The notes under the pieces were generated by a model, which worked only from the letters and a program-made list of their open reading frames with translations, searched no databases and was not told the origin of the DNA. 64,000 nt of DNA, taken from the NCBI GenBank assembly GCA_030269625.1, contig JAJDFZ010000004.1:1-64000 (forward strand), given 5' to 3'. Below are positions 7,886 through 17,723 of the stretch, in pieces. A program made the position numbers and the translations under genes. Numbering within the stretch: the first letter of the stretch is position 1; every line of letters begins with the position of its first letter. The stretch is from Oxalobacter sp. OttesenSCG-928-P03. GTDB taxonomy: Bacteria; Pseudomonadota; Gammaproteobacteria; Burkholderiales; Burkholderiaceae_D.

Positions 7886-8539
7886 GTGAACGAAAACAAA
7901 ACTTCCATCCGCGTCATGATTGTTGATGATCATGCCATTGTCCGCGAGGGCTTAAAGCAGATTCTGGCTGACACGGATGATATTGTCGTCACGGGTGAAG
8001 CGGAAAACGGACTGGAAGCCATCAGGATGGCGCGAACCCAGAAAGGTGACATCATGCTTTTGGACATCACCATGCCTGACAAAAACGGCATTGAAGTTTT
8101 AAAGCAGATTCACAAGGAAAAGCCGGAGCTGTTGATCCTCATGCTTTCGATGCACAGGGAGGATCAGTATGCCATCCGCTCACTCAAGGCCGGCGCTGTC
8201 GGATATCTCAACAAACAGAGCGCGCCAAATGAATTGGTCAAGGCCATCCGCCAGGTTGCGGCCGGAAACAAATATATCAGCCCCGCCCTGGCACAGGAAC
8301 TGGCACGCCATGTCGCGGAAGACTCTGAAAAAGCGCCGCATGAATCCCTGTCCGACCGGGAATTCCAGACGCTTTTAATGATTGCAGCGGGAAAATCCGT
8401 ATCAGACATTGCGGCAGAACTCGCCCTGTCTGTCAAAACGGTCAGTGAATACCGCTCACGCCTGTTATCCAAAATGGGCCTGAAAAACAATGCCGAACTG
8501 ATGCATTACGCCATCAGGCACAAGCTGGTTATTGAATAA
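7886..8539 (+). CDS. LuxR/NarL-type response regulator
   Basis: 217 aa beginning at GTG. The receiver domain (residues about 8-125) has the acidic pair in VMIVDDH and the phosphorylation site D60 in MLLDITMPDKNG. The C-terminal HTH (about residues 150-212) shows SLSDREFQTLLMIAAGKSVS and AELALSVKTVSEYRS, a LuxR-type DNA-binding domain. It is the evident partner of the upstream kinase. The nearest downstream gene is a diguanylate cyclase 195 bases away, a possible but unproved target. Confidence 0.94.
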   Translation: MNENKTSIRVMIVDDHAIVREGLKQILADTDDIVVTGEAENGLEAIRMARTQKGDIMLLDITMPDKNGIEVLKQIHKEKPELLILMLSMHREDQYAIRSLKAGAVGYLNKQSAPNELVKAIRQVAAGNKYISPALAQELARHVAEDSEKAPHESLSDREFQTLLMIAAGKSVSDIAAELALSVKTVSEYRSRLLSKMGLKNNAELMHYAIRHKLVIE

Positions 8540-8734
8540 TACCGCTGCTGTAATTATCTGTTTTTTCCTCGCGCACATCCTGATGTATACACGCCATAAC
8601 GGGAGAGGCAGGTAAAAAATTTGTCATTTGCAACAAAAAACATGAAATAATGTACGTCTGTCGCAAACAGGGTTGAAGGCAGATTACTTCTGTTGATGAC
8701 AAGCAGGAACGGTTGACCCCGGACCGTATAAAAA

Positions 8735-10360
8735 ATGAATAAAAAAGCGCAGCCACAATCTGAAAAGTCCATAGCGGATATTGCCAGAGAAGCTTTTCGT
8801 CTGCTGGGGTCCCGTCGTGCTGCCCCGACGCCTGATGCCTACAGGGCAGCCTTTTATGAAGTGGCAGGAATAACGCCGCCGGAAGAAACGCCAAAAGCCT
8901 CCGTTGCCAGGCAAAAACCACCGGAAAAAACGGCCGAAGACGATAAAAAGTATGCGGAGGCCATTGCTGTTCTTGAAGATTTTGCGCAACAGCTGACCCG
9001 CCTTCACGACGAAGTCGCCAATTACGGTCACCAGCTTCTGGTTGCCATTCAGGCCAACGACTTTAAAAAGTATGAAAAAACGCTGGGAGAACTGGCACGC
9101 AAATATTTCAAGCCTCCTTCCGGCCCCGCCTCCCTGGTTGATCCTGAACCTGCCAAAAACATCACCGAAGAGTTGCGTGAATTGCTGGTCAGGACACTTT
9201 CTTTTGGCCTGACGACGCTGCTGCATGATGCGCCTGAACTGGCCAATGAAGCCGAAAATCTGGGTGAGACCCTCAAAACCGCACAAGAGCCAAAAGTCTT
9301 TGAAGATGCGACAAAGCGGCTGAAACAACTCTGTTTCAAAATCGAAATGAAGGGGGCCAGCAGTGCAGAACAGCAGGAACTGCTGTTGCGTCTTTTCCGG
9401 CTGCTGCTCAACAATATTGGAGAACTTCTGGAAGATGACAGCTGGTTAAGAGGCCAGATCGATGTCATGCAGGAACTGATTTCCGGTCCTGTAAGCTTTC
9501 GTGCCCTGGAAGACACGGAAAGCAGCCTCAAGGAAGTCATCTACAAACAGGGCCTCTTAAAGCACAGCCTGAACGAAGCCAAGGAAAGCATCAAGCAGAT
9601 GATGATCAGCTTTATTGAGCGCCTTGGCTTTATGACGGAAAGCACGGGCAATTACCATGACCGGATCAAGGTGCTTTCAGAAAAAGTCAGCAAAACCAAT
9701 AATGTCATCGAGCTAAACAGCATTCTGGAAAACATCATGTATGAAACCAATGCAATCCAGACGGATACGCTGGTCTCACTCAACCAGATGCAATCCACCC
9801 GAAAACGGGTCGAAGAAGCTGAAACCCGCGTCAAGGATCTGGAAAACCAGCTCGAACAAATGAGTGAACTGGTTCGTGAAGACAAGCTGACAGGCAGTCT
9901 CAACCGGCGCGGGCTGGAAGATGCTTTTGACCGGGAAATCGCACGATCAGAAAGGAACAATACACCGCTGTGTGTGGCACTTCTGGATCTGGACAACTTC
10001 AAGATGCTTAATGACACGCACGGCCACCTGGCCGGTGATGATGCGCTCATCCACCTGGTGCGTGTCGTCAAGCAGACCCTGCGTCCGACTGATGTGATTG
10101 CACGGTACGGCGGCGAGGAGTTTGTTATCCTGCTTCCCGAAACACAACTCAATGATGGTATTTTCACGATGCAGCGCCTGCAAAGAGAACTGACCAAGCA
10201 TTTCTTTATGCATAACAATGAGCGCATCCTGATCACCTTCAGTGCCGGTGTCGCCCTGAGAAGACCAGGTGAAGACTGGGATGCTGTAACCCATCGTGCA
10301 GACAAGGCAATGTACGCAGCCAAAAAATCCGGTAAAAACCGGGTTCTGTCGGCAGAATAA
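8735..10360 (+). CDS. Diguanylate cyclase with long helical N-terminal region
   Basis: 541 aa. The C-terminal GGDEF domain has DKLTGSLNRRGLEDAF, ALLDLDNFKMLNDTHGHLAG and an intact GGEEF active site near residues 459-463. An RPTD inhibitory c-di-GMP site sits five residues before it, so it should make c-di-GMP from two GTP under product feedback. Residues 1-360 are mostly helical and coiled-coil and lack a recognised sensor fold; the first 50 (SRRAAPTPDAYRAAFYEVAG) resemble the starts of similar cyclases in this family of bacteria. No membrane span is visible, so it is probably cytoplasmic. Confidence 0.93.
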   Translation: MNKKAQPQSEKSIADIAREAFRLLGSRRAAPTPDAYRAAFYEVAGITPPEETPKASVARQKPPEKTAEDDKKYAEAIAVLEDFAQQLTRLHDEVANYGHQLLVAIQANDFKKYEKTLGELARKYFKPPSGPASLVDPEPAKNITEELRELLVRTLSFGLTTLLHDAPELANEAENLGETLKTAQEPKVFEDATKRLKQLCFKIEMKGASSAEQQELLLRLFRLLLNNIGELLEDDSWLRGQIDVMQELISGPVSFRALEDTESSLKEVIYKQGLLKHSLNEAKESIKQMMISFIERLGFMTESTGNYHDRIKVLSEKVSKTNNVIELNSILENIMYETNAIQTDTLVSLNQMQSTRKRVEEAETRVKDLENQLEQMSELVREDKLTGSLNRRGLEDAFDREIARSERNNTPLCVALLDLDNFKMLNDTHGHLAGDDALIHLVRVVKQTLRPTDVIARYGGEEFVILLPETQLNDGIFTMQRLQRELTKHFFMHNNERILITFSAGVALRRPGEDWDAVTHRADKAMYAAKKSGKNRVLSAE

Positions 10361-10657
10361 ACCGCCGGTTAAGCGCCAGAGGACTGAAATTTAAAAAAAA
10401 TATTCCGTAAATCCCCCAAACCGCTGGATTTCTGCGAGAATGCGCTTTTTTTATTAATTTCATTTCCTCACAAATAATCAGGAAAGAAAAAAGGACAGGC
10501 CGTCTGTCCGCCGTTGCAATAAAACCGGCTGAACTGTCTAGGCAGAAAAATCTCTGCATATACAGTTCTTTTTTCATACCGGACTGCACACGAAAAGCTC
10601 AGGAGAGCCCATCAGAAAATTCTCCTGTTTTCTGCACCTTATCCACTGGAGACCGCG

Positions 10658-12910
10658 ATGAAATTCCGCTTTCCTATTGTCATCATTGACGAAGATTATC
10701 GATCCGAAAACACCTCGGGACTGGGCGTCCGCGCCCTGGCAAAAGCCATGGAAGACGAAGGCATGGAAGTGCTGGGAGTAACCAGTTATGGCGATCTTTC
10801 CCAGTTTGCGCAGCAGCAGTCGCGCGCTTCCGCCTTCATCCTGTCTATTGACGACGAGGAATTCGGAGAGGGAACGGAGTCTGAAATCAACGAAGCGCTG
10901 GAACCGCTTCGCGCCTTTGTCGAGGAAATCCGGCACAAAAATGCAGATATCCCGATTTATCTGTACGGTGAAACCCGCACTTCACGTCATATCCCCAATG
11001 ATCTGCTGCGGGAATTGCATGGCTTCATCCATATGTTTGAGGATACGCCTGAATTTGTGGCCCGCCATATTATCCGTGAAGTCAAATCTTATCTGGACGG
11101 ACTGGCCCCTCCCTTTTTCCGTGCACTCATGCACTACGCGCAGGATGGTTCCTATTCATGGCACTGCCCCGGACATTCCGGCGGCGTGGCTTTTCTCAAG
11201 TCACCGATCGGCCAGATGTTTCACCAGTTTTTCGGTGAAAACATGCTTCGCGCCGATGTCTGCAATGCCGTCGAAGAACTGGGACAACTGCTTGACCATA
11301 CCGGTCCGGTTGCCCGGAGTGAAAAAAACGCCGCACGAATCTTTAACGCGGATCACTGTTATTTCGTCACAAACGGCACCTCAACCTCCAATAAAATCGT
11401 CTGGCATTCAACCATCGCCAGCGGTGATATCGTCGTGGTTGACCGCAACTGCCATAAATCGGTTTTGCACGCCATCATCATGACAGGCGCCATACCGGTA
11501 TTTCTGATGCCGACACGCAATCATTACGGCATTATCGGGCCCATCCCGAAAGAGGAGTTCGAGCCGGAGAATATCCGCCGGAAAATCGAGGCCAATCCAT
11601 TTGCACGCGATGCGGAAATCAAAAAGCCGCGCGTGCTCACCCTGACGCAATCCACCTATGACGGCATCATCTACAACGTTGAAACCATCAAGGAAATGCT
11701 GGATGGCGAAATCGACACCCTTCACTTTGATGAAGCCTGGCTGCCGCACGCCACTTTCCACGATTTTTACAGGGATATGCATGCCATCGGCAAGGACTCG
11801 GCGCGCGCAAAGCAATCCATTATTTTTTCGACGCAATCCACGCACAAGCTGCTGGCCGGACTCTCGCAGGCATCGCAGATTCTGGTTCAGGAGTCAGAGA
11901 CCGTCAAGCTGGACCAGGATGTTTTCAATGAAGCTTTCCTGATGCACACATCCACCTCCCCGCAATATTCCATCATCGCTTCCTGCGATGTGGCTGCAGC
12001 CATGATGGAGCCGCCGGGCGGCACGGCCCTGGTAGAGGAATCGCTCCTGGAAGCGCTGGATTTCAGGCGCGCCATGAAAAAAGTCTCACAGGAATATGGG
12101 CAGGAATGGTGGTTTGAAGTCTGGGGACCTGAAAACTTTGCCGAAAATGATATCGGTGAACGGGAAGACTGGCTGATCCGCGCTGAGGATACCTGGCACG
12201 GCTTTGGTGATCTCGCACCGGGTTTCAACATGCTTGATCCCATCAAGGCCACCATTATTACACCGGGCCTCTCACTGGATGGCAATTTCAGGGAAACGGG
12301 TATTCCGGCTTCCATCGTCAAAACCTATCTCGCCGAACACGGTGTGATCATCGAGAAATGCGGCCTGTATTCCTTTTTCATCATGTTTACCATTGGCATT
12401 ACCAAGGGTCGCTGGAATACGCTTTTGACCGCGCTGCAGCAATTCAAGGATGACTACGACAAAAACCAGCCTGTCTGGCGGATTCTGCCGGAATTTGCTG
12501 CCAGCACGCCACAATACGAGCGCCTGGGCCTGAAGGATCTCTGCCAGAGTATCCATGATTTTTACCGGGAATATGACGTGGCGCGCCTGACAACAGAAAT
12601 GTACCTCTCTGATATGGTTCCTGCCATGAAACCCGCTGACGCCTTCGCGAGAATGGCTCACCGGAAAATCGAGCGCGTTCCCATTGACGAACTGGAAGGC
12701 CGTGTTACCGCCATATTGCTGACGCCTTATCCGCCGGGTATTCCGCTTCTTATCCCGGGGGAACGCTTTAACAAAACGATTGTGGAATATCTCAAATGCG
12801 CACGGGATTTCAATGAAAGATTCCCCGGATTTGAAACCGATGTGCACGGCCTGGTCACACGGGAAGTTGACGGAAAACGCGGTTATTTTGTTGACTGCGT
12901 TGCCGACTGA
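10658..12910 (+). CDS. Orn/Lys/Arg decarboxylase (fold-type I, PLP)
   Basis: 750 aa, the size of bacterial inducible and biosynthetic arginine, lysine and ornithine decarboxylases. The N-terminal wing domain resembles a receiver (FPIVIIDEDY, residues 5-14). The PLP domain contains WHCPGHSGG and the Schiff-base lysine K397 in STQSTHKLLAG, followed by the C-terminal domain. The reaction is decarboxylation of a basic amino acid to a diamine or agmatine, supporting polyamine supply or acid resistance. The substrate cannot be told from the sequence, and no antiporter gene is adjacent, which favours a biosynthetic role. A strong hairpin at 12915-12950 ends the transcript. Confidence 0.9.
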   Translation: MKFRFPIVIIDEDYRSENTSGLGVRALAKAMEDEGMEVLGVTSYGDLSQFAQQQSRASAFILSIDDEEFGEGTESEINEALEPLRAFVEEIRHKNADIPIYLYGETRTSRHIPNDLLRELHGFIHMFEDTPEFVARHIIREVKSYLDGLAPPFFRALMHYAQDGSYSWHCPGHSGGVAFLKSPIGQMFHQFFGENMLRADVCNAVEELGQLLDHTGPVARSEKNAARIFNADHCYFVTNGTSTSNKIVWHSTIASGDIVVVDRNCHKSVLHAIIMTGAIPVFLMPTRNHYGIIGPIPKEEFEPENIRRKIEANPFARDAEIKKPRVLTLTQSTYDGIIYNVETIKEMLDGEIDTLHFDEAWLPHATFHDFYRDMHAIGKDSARAKQSIIFSTQSTHKLLAGLSQASQILVQESETVKLDQDVFNEAFLMHTSTSPQYSIIASCDVAAAMMEPPGGTALVEESLLEALDFRRAMKKVSQEYGQEWWFEVWGPENFAENDIGEREDWLIRAEDTWHGFGDLAPGFNMLDPIKATIITPGLSLDGNFRETGIPASIVKTYLAEHGVIIEKCGLYSFFIMFTIGITKGRWNTLLTALQQFKDDYDKNQPVWRILPEFAASTPQYERLGLKDLCQSIHDFYREYDVARLTTEMYLSDMVPAMKPADAFARMAHRKIERVPIDELEGRVTAILLTPYPPGIPLLIPGERFNKTIVEYLKCARDFNERFPGFETDVHGLVTREVDGKRGYFVDCVAD

Positions 12911-12914
12911 GCAG

Positions 12915-12950
12915 AAAAGACTTCGTCAGCGCCGGGCTACGAAGTCTTTT
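12915..12950. terminator. Bidirectional terminator overlapping the cupin 3' end
   Basis: Perfect 12-bp stem AAAAGACTTCGT (12915-12926) with ACGAAGTCTTTT (12939-12950) around a 12-base loop. The right arm lies inside the last codons of the convergent cupin gene, so one hairpin serves both units. Confidence 0.82.
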
Positions 12951-13470
12951 CATCATCGCGGGTATAGGAAAGAATGACCGCTTTATGCTGGGGAAAGAGC
13001 TCAAGGAGTGTCGCCCGGACACCCAGCTCAAAATCCTCAAAATCAAAGCCGGGAGCCACCGTACACCCCAAAAAGGAAAACCCGGCTCCAGCAACCGGCC
13101 GGGCACCGAACCAGTAACCGGCCGGCACCACGTACTGCACATATTCACCAGCTGTCACATCCTGCCCCAGGATAATCTCCGACAAGATACCTTCCGGTGA
13201 AATCATCACCAGTTGCAAAGCACCTCCCAGGTAAAAGTGCCAGGCTTCGTCCTGCCGGATTCTGTGCAGGGCGGAAAAATCATTTTCCAGCAGCAGATAC
13301 AGAATGGCTGTAGAGACATTCCGATCCCCCGTAAACCCGTCGGGCAGGCATTGATGTGGAATCACAGCGGATGAACGATAGGTTTCCGCATAAAAACCCC
13401 CTTCCGGGTGTGTTTGCAACTGGTACCGGCTGACAATGGCTGACGCCAGCTTCTGATCCTCCCATTTCAT
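12937..13470 (-). CDS. Cupin_5 (DUF985) family protein
   Basis: 177 aa. The sequence shows the DUF985 pattern HPEGGFYAETYRS (residues 21-33), then STAILYLLLENDFSALHRI and EAWHFYLGGAL, giving a double-stranded beta-helix with conserved histidines. Members such as yeast YML079w bind small ligands, but no reaction is established for most of the family. It stands alone, convergent with the decarboxylase and divergent from dapC, with no operon partner. The last four codons form part of the shared terminator. Confidence 0.85.
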   Translation of the reverse strand: MKWEDQKLASAIVSRYQLQTHPEGGFYAETYRSSAVIPHQCLPDGFTGDRNVSTAILYLLLENDFSALHRIRQDEAWHFYLGGALQLVMISPEGILSEIILGQDVTAGEYVQYVVPAGYWFGARPVAGAGFSFLGCTVAPGFDFEDFELGVRATLLELFPQHKAVILSYTRDDEKTS

Positions 13471-13612
13471 GATGCTCCCCTTGAAATCCCTCTTTGAAAC
13501 AGCATACTAAAAAACGGCAGCATGAAAAAGAAAAAACCATATGAGGGGTGCACAATCCGCACTCATCCTTCATAATGTCTTCCTGTTTTTTGTCTCTGTT
13601 ACCGGTATCACC

Positions 13613-14812
13613 ATGAACCCGCGTCTGAACCTGCTGCAGCCCTATCCATTTGAAAAGCTGCGGCAGCTTTTTTCTGATGCCCGGCCCAACCCGGCATACA
13701 CGCACATCAACCTGGGTATTGGTGAACCACGACACGCAGCACCGGCGCTGATCAAAAATGCCATCTGCAAGCATCTTGACGGACTGGCAAGCTACCCTGC
13801 CACTATCGGACTGGAGTCAATCAGGGAAGCCATCGCCAACTGGCTTGAAGGCCGCTATGCCATCCCCCGGCCAGATCCCGACACTCAGATCATCCCCACG
13901 CTGGGTTCAAGAGAGGCGCTGTTTTCACTGGCACAAGCCATTCTGGATCCGTCAGAGCGCGCCGTGGTTGTCTGCCCGAACCCCTTTTACCAGATATACG
14001 AAGGCGCGGCCCTTCTTGGCGGCGCCGAACCTTATTTCGTCAACGCCGATCCGGAACGCAACTTTAACTGCGACTATGACAGCGTACCCGAAACTGTCTG
14101 GAAAAAAACGCGCCTTTTGTATCTTTGTTCCCCGGCCAATCCAACCGGCGCTGTCCTGACACTGCCGCAATGGGAGAAGCTTTTTGCCCTGTCAGACCGC
14201 CACGGGTTCATCATCGCTTCTGACGAGTGCTATTCCGAAATCTATTTTGGTGACAATGCCCCCCTGGGGGGGCTTCAGGCGGCACACTATCTCGGACGTA
14301 AAGGTTACCCCCGTCTTGTCATGCTTTCCAGCCTTTCCAAACGCTCCAATGTTCCGGGCATGCGATCAGGCTTTGTGGCCGGTGACGCTGATATTCTGAA
14401 AAAATTTCTTCTGTATCGCACCTATCATGGCAGCGCCATGAGCCTGACTGTACAGCATGCATCCATCGCAGCCTGGAAAGATGAAAGCCACGTTATCGAA
14501 AACCGGGCAAAATACCAGGCAAAATTCGAGGCCATAACACCGCTTTTGCAGGAGATACTGGATGTGGCCATGCCGGATGCCGGTTTTTATCTCTGGGCCG
14601 ATGTTTACAAAAAAACCGGCCTGACGGATACCGCATTCGCCAAAAAACTCTATGCTGACTGTAATGTGACCGTTCTGCCGGGATGCTACCTTGCACGGGA
14701 AGCGCATGGCATCAACCCGGGCAGCAACCGCATCCGGATTGCACTGGTTGCCGAACAGGATGAATGCATGGATGCTGCCCGGCGCATGATGGATTTCACC
14801 AGCCGTTTATAA
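13613..14812 (+). CDS. dapC: Succinyldiaminopimelate transaminase DapC
   Basis: 399 aa from the ATG at 13613; the frame is open 72 bases further upstream, but that extension lacks family similarity. It is a fold-type I aminotransferase with YPATIGLESIREAIANW, NPFYQIYEGAALLGG, CSPANPTGAVL and the PLP lysine K243 in SSLSKRSNVPGMRSG. It converts N-succinyl-2-amino-6-ketopimelate to N-succinyl-LL-diaminopimelate with glutamate. The genes for the preceding and following steps, dapD and dapE, come directly after it, which supports DapC over other class-I aminotransferases. Confidence 0.93.
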   Translation: MNPRLNLLQPYPFEKLRQLFSDARPNPAYTHINLGIGEPRHAAPALIKNAICKHLDGLASYPATIGLESIREAIANWLEGRYAIPRPDPDTQIIPTLGSREALFSLAQAILDPSERAVVVCPNPFYQIYEGAALLGGAEPYFVNADPERNFNCDYDSVPETVWKKTRLLYLCSPANPTGAVLTLPQWEKLFALSDRHGFIIASDECYSEIYFGDNAPLGGLQAAHYLGRKGYPRLVMLSSLSKRSNVPGMRSGFVAGDADILKKFLLYRTYHGSAMSLTVQHASIAAWKDESHVIENRAKYQAKFEAITPLLQEILDVAMPDAGFYLWADVYKKTGLTDTAFAKKLYADCNVTVLPGCYLAREAHGINPGSNRIRIALVAEQDECMDAARRMMDFTSRL

Positions 14813-14848
14813 TGACCTTTTTGGTAACGACAGCTACAACAAACTCCC

Positions 14849-15688
14849 ATGACACAAGATCTGCAAAAGACCGTTGAAGATGCCTGGAAAAACCGCATCA
14901 ACCTGACCGCCCTGTCATCTTCAGCAGAAATCCGCGAAGCCATTAATGAAGTCATCACCCGCCTGGACCAGGGTACCCTGCGGGTAGCGGAAAAACGGGA
15001 CGGCGAATGGATTGTCAACCAGTGGACCAAACAGGCAGTCCTGCTGTCTTTCCGGATGGAAGAGAATATCTCCATGCCGGTTGGCGCATCCGGCTCGCAT
15101 GCCATGCACTTTTATGACAAGGTATCCAGTAAATTTGCCACCTATACTGACGCGGATTTTGCTCGTGGAGGATTTCGTGTAGTGCCTCCCGCTGTCGCGC
15201 GGCGGGGCAGCTTTATCGGAAAAAATGTGGTCATGATGCCATCCTTCGTCAATATCGGCGCCTATGTGGATGAGGGCACCATGATCGATACCTGGGCAAC
15301 CGTGGGCTCCTGTGCACAGATAGGTAAACACGTTCACCTTTCTGGTGGTGTCGGTATTGGCGGCGTCCTGGAACCCATGCAGGCCAACCCGACAATCATC
15401 GAGGACAATTGCTTCATCGGCGCCCGCTCCGAAATTGTGGAAGGCGTTATTGTGGAAGAAAACAGTGTCATCTCCATGGGTGTCTACATCGGCCAGTCAA
15501 CCCGCATTTACGACCGCGAAAACGATCAGATTCTTTACGGGCGCGTGCCATCAGGATCGGTTGTTGTCCCCGGCAACCTGCCTTCACCGGATGGCAAATA
15601 CAGCCTGTACTGTGCGGTAATTGTAAAACGGGTGGATGCGCAAACCCGCGCAAAAACCGCTATCAACGATCTTCTCAGAGATACCTGA
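14849..15688 (+). CDS. dapD: 2,3,4,5-tetrahydropyridine-2,6-dicarboxylate N-succinyltransferase DapD
   Basis: 279 aa, the normal size. After a helical N-terminal domain there is a left-handed beta-helix of hexapeptide repeats (residues about 105-220), with [20 protein letters not shown] and [20 protein letters not shown], the DapD signature. It transfers succinyl from succinyl-CoA to tetrahydrodipicolinate in the succinylase branch of lysine and peptidoglycan precursor synthesis. It starts 36 bases after dapC and ends 5 bases before dapE, so the three form one operon. Confidence 0.97.
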   Translation: MTQDLQKTVEDAWKNRINLTALSSSAEIREAINEVITRLDQGTLRVAEKRDGEWIVNQWTKQAVLLSFRMEENISMPVGASGSHAMHFYDKVSSKFATYTDADFARGGFRVVPPAVARRGSFIGKNVVMMPSFVNIGAYVDEGTMIDTWATVGSCAQIGKHVHLSGGVGIGGVLEPMQANPTIIEDNCFIGARSEIVEGVIVEENSVISMGVYIGQSTRIYDRENDQILYGRVPSGSVVVPGNLPSPDGKYSLYCAVIVKRVDAQTRAKTAINDLLRDT

Positions 15689-15693
15689 AAACC

Positions 15694-16824
15694 ATGAGCG
15701 CCACACTGGAACTTGCCAAAAAGCTGATTGCGCAGCCATCCATCACACCGGATGACCATGACTGCCAGAAGCTGCTGATACAGGTGCTTGAGCCCCTCGG
15801 GTTTCACTGTGAAACCATTCACTCCAATGGCGTGACCAATCTGTGGGCAAGACATGGCAGCACCCGCCCTCTTGTCATCATGGCAGGCCACACAGATGTG
15901 GTTCCGACAGGCCCGCTGGACAAATGGAGTTCCGATCCCTTTATTCCGACCGAGCGCAACGGCAATCTCTATGGACGCGGCGCGGCAGACATGAAGGTAC
16001 CGGTAGCGGCCATGATCATTGCGGCAAAAGAATTTATTGAAAAACATCCTGGCTACACGGGGTCTATCGCCTTTCTGATTACCAGTGACGAAGAAGGTCC
16101 TGCAACAGATGGAACCGTTCTGGTATGCGAAAAACTCCGGGAACGGGGTGAACAACCGGATTTCTGTATTGTCGGGGAACCCAGCTCAATGGGCAAACAG
16201 GGCGACATCATTAAAAACGGACGGCGTGGCTCGCTCTCGGGCCGACTGACCGTCAAGGGTATCCAGGGACACATTGCCTATCCCGATATTGCCAAAAACC
16301 CCATCCACCTCGCCTTGCCGGCGCTGACTGAACTGGCTGCTGAAAAATGGGATGACGGCAATGCCTGGTACGATCCGACGTCCTGGCAGATATCCAATAT
16401 CCATGCCGGAACCGGTGCCTACAATGTCATCCCCGGTGAAATCCTTGTCGATTTCAATTTCCGTTTTTCTACCGAACACACCGTGGAAAGTCTGCAAAAA
16501 CGGGTTCATGCCATCCTGGACAGATACCCGATGGAATACGAACTTGAATGGAACCTTTCCGGATATCCTTTCCTGACACCGGAAGGCACCCTTTGCCAGG
16601 CCCTGTCACGTGCGATTATGGAAGAAACCGGTGTCAGCCCTGTTCTTTCCACGACAGGAGGCACGTCGGATGGCCGCTTTATCGCACAGATATGTCCCCA
16701 GGTTGCCGAATTCGGCCCCCTGATGACAAGCATTCACCAGATTGATGAACACGTGCCGATTGCCGATATCGAGCCGCTCAAAAACATTTATCGACGCACA
16801 CTGGAAAACCTGCTTTTGACATGA
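15694..16824 (+). CDS. dapE: Succinyl-diaminopimelate desuccinylase DapE
   Basis: 376 aa from the ATG at 15694; the longer open frame upstream overlaps dapD and is not used. It is an M20-family metalloenzyme with [19 protein letters not shown] and [12 protein letters not shown] as metal and catalytic motifs and TGGTSDGRF near the end. It hydrolyses N-succinyl-LL-diaminopimelate to diaminopimelate and succinate using two zinc ions. Its stop overlaps the start of prmB (ATGA), so the two are coupled. Confidence 0.96.
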   Translation: MSATLELAKKLIAQPSITPDDHDCQKLLIQVLEPLGFHCETIHSNGVTNLWARHGSTRPLVIMAGHTDVVPTGPLDKWSSDPFIPTERNGNLYGRGAADMKVPVAAMIIAAKEFIEKHPGYTGSIAFLITSDEEGPATDGTVLVCEKLRERGEQPDFCIVGEPSSMGKQGDIIKNGRRGSLSGRLTVKGIQGHIAYPDIAKNPIHLALPALTELAAEKWDDGNAWYDPTSWQISNIHAGTGAYNVIPGEILVDFNFRFSTEHTVESLQKRVHAILDRYPMEYELEWNLSGYPFLTPEGTLCQALSRAIMEETGVSPVLSTTGGTSDGRFIAQICPQVAEFGPLMTSIHQIDEHVPIADIEPLKNIYRRTLENLLLT

Positions 16825-17711
16825 GTACCGCATCCCCTTCTTTCAATACTATCCGCGACATGCTGCGCCTGGCTGTCACGCGCTTTAACCAGGCCGGGGT
16901 CTTTTTCGGCCATGGCAGCAGCAATGCTTTTGACGAAGCGGCCTATCTCATCTTAAGCAGCCTCTCCCTGCCGCTCGACAAACTGGACCCTTTTCTGGAT
17001 GCCCGGCTGACACCCGAGGAAACCGCCCGCATCCATATGCTGATTGACCGCCGCGTCTCGGAGCGTATTCCTGCCGCTTACCTGACAAACGAAGCCTGGC
17101 TGCAGGGATATCGTTTTTATGTGGACAAGCGGGTCATTATCCCCCGCTCCTTCATTGCTGAGCTGATCATGGAGCAATTTGCCCCCTGGGTGGAAAACCC
17201 CGAAGAGACTGCCAACATCCTTGAACTGTGCACCGGATCGGGCTGCCTGGCCATCATGATGGCTGACGCCTTTCCTCATGCGGCAATTGATGCCGTTGAC
17301 CTTTCAGCAGATGCGCTGGATGTGGCCCGGATCAATGTGGAAGAATACCGGCTCGAAAACCGGGTGACACTGATCCAGTCCGACCTGTATGAGGCTCTTC
17401 CCGGGAAAAAATATGACCTGATTGTCACGAATCCCCCCTATGTGAACAACACCTCCATGCAAAAGCTGCCCCGTGAATATCAGCATGAGCCGCAGATGGC
17501 ACTGGCCGGCGGTGATGATGGCATGGATCTTGTCAGGACAATCGTTGCGCAGGCGGGACAATACCTGTCGGATGAGGGTTTTCTGGTTGTCGAAATCGGC
17601 AATGAGGCAGCCCACGCAGAAGCAGCCTTTCCCCACCTGGAACTGACCTGGATTTCCACCAGTGGCGGCGATGACCGCGTATTCCTTGTTGACGCGGCCC
17701 AACTGCGCTGA
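16821..17711 (+). CDS. prmB: 50S ribosomal protein L3 glutamine methyltransferase PrmB
   Basis: 296 aa. A helical N-terminal domain is followed by a SAM methyltransferase domain with [16 protein letters not shown], and the NPPY motif near residue 203 continuing into the PrmB-type [21 protein letters not shown] marks glutamine N5-methyltransferases, and this HEP-LAGG-DGMDL block separates PrmB from PrmC. It methylates ribosomal protein L3 during 50S assembly. Linkage to dapE is common in betaproteobacteria. Confidence 0.95.
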   Translation: MSTASPSFNTIRDMLRLAVTRFNQAGVFFGHGSSNAFDEAAYLILSSLSLPLDKLDPFLDARLTPEETARIHMLIDRRVSERIPAAYLTNEAWLQGYRFYVDKRVIIPRSFIAELIMEQFAPWVENPEETANILELCTGSGCLAIMMADAFPHAAIDAVDLSADALDVARINVEEYRLENRVTLIQSDLYEALPGKKYDLIVTNPPYVNNTSMQKLPREYQHEPQMALAGGDDGMDLVRTIVAQAGQYLSDEGFLVVEIGNEAAHAEAAFPHLELTWISTSGGDDRVFLVDAAQLR

Positions 17712-17723
17712 ATTGTTCCTGCC

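Noticed and set aside
9652-10323. 223-codon minus-strand frame inside the diguanylate cyclase
   Set aside because: Shadow of the GGDEF domain; biased Ser/Arg composition and no start signal.
10485-10509. Leftward hairpin GGACAG/CTGTCC with an A run before the decarboxylase gene
   Set aside because: Only six base pairs and no minus-strand gene to terminate; noted but not listed as a terminator.
13541-13612. N-terminal extension of dapC
   Set aside because: The extra 24 residues do not match DapC and the ATG at 13613 begins the conserved sequence.
15409-15693. N-terminal extension of dapE overlapping dapD
   Set aside because: Out of frame with dapD and arginine-rich; the family start is at 15694.
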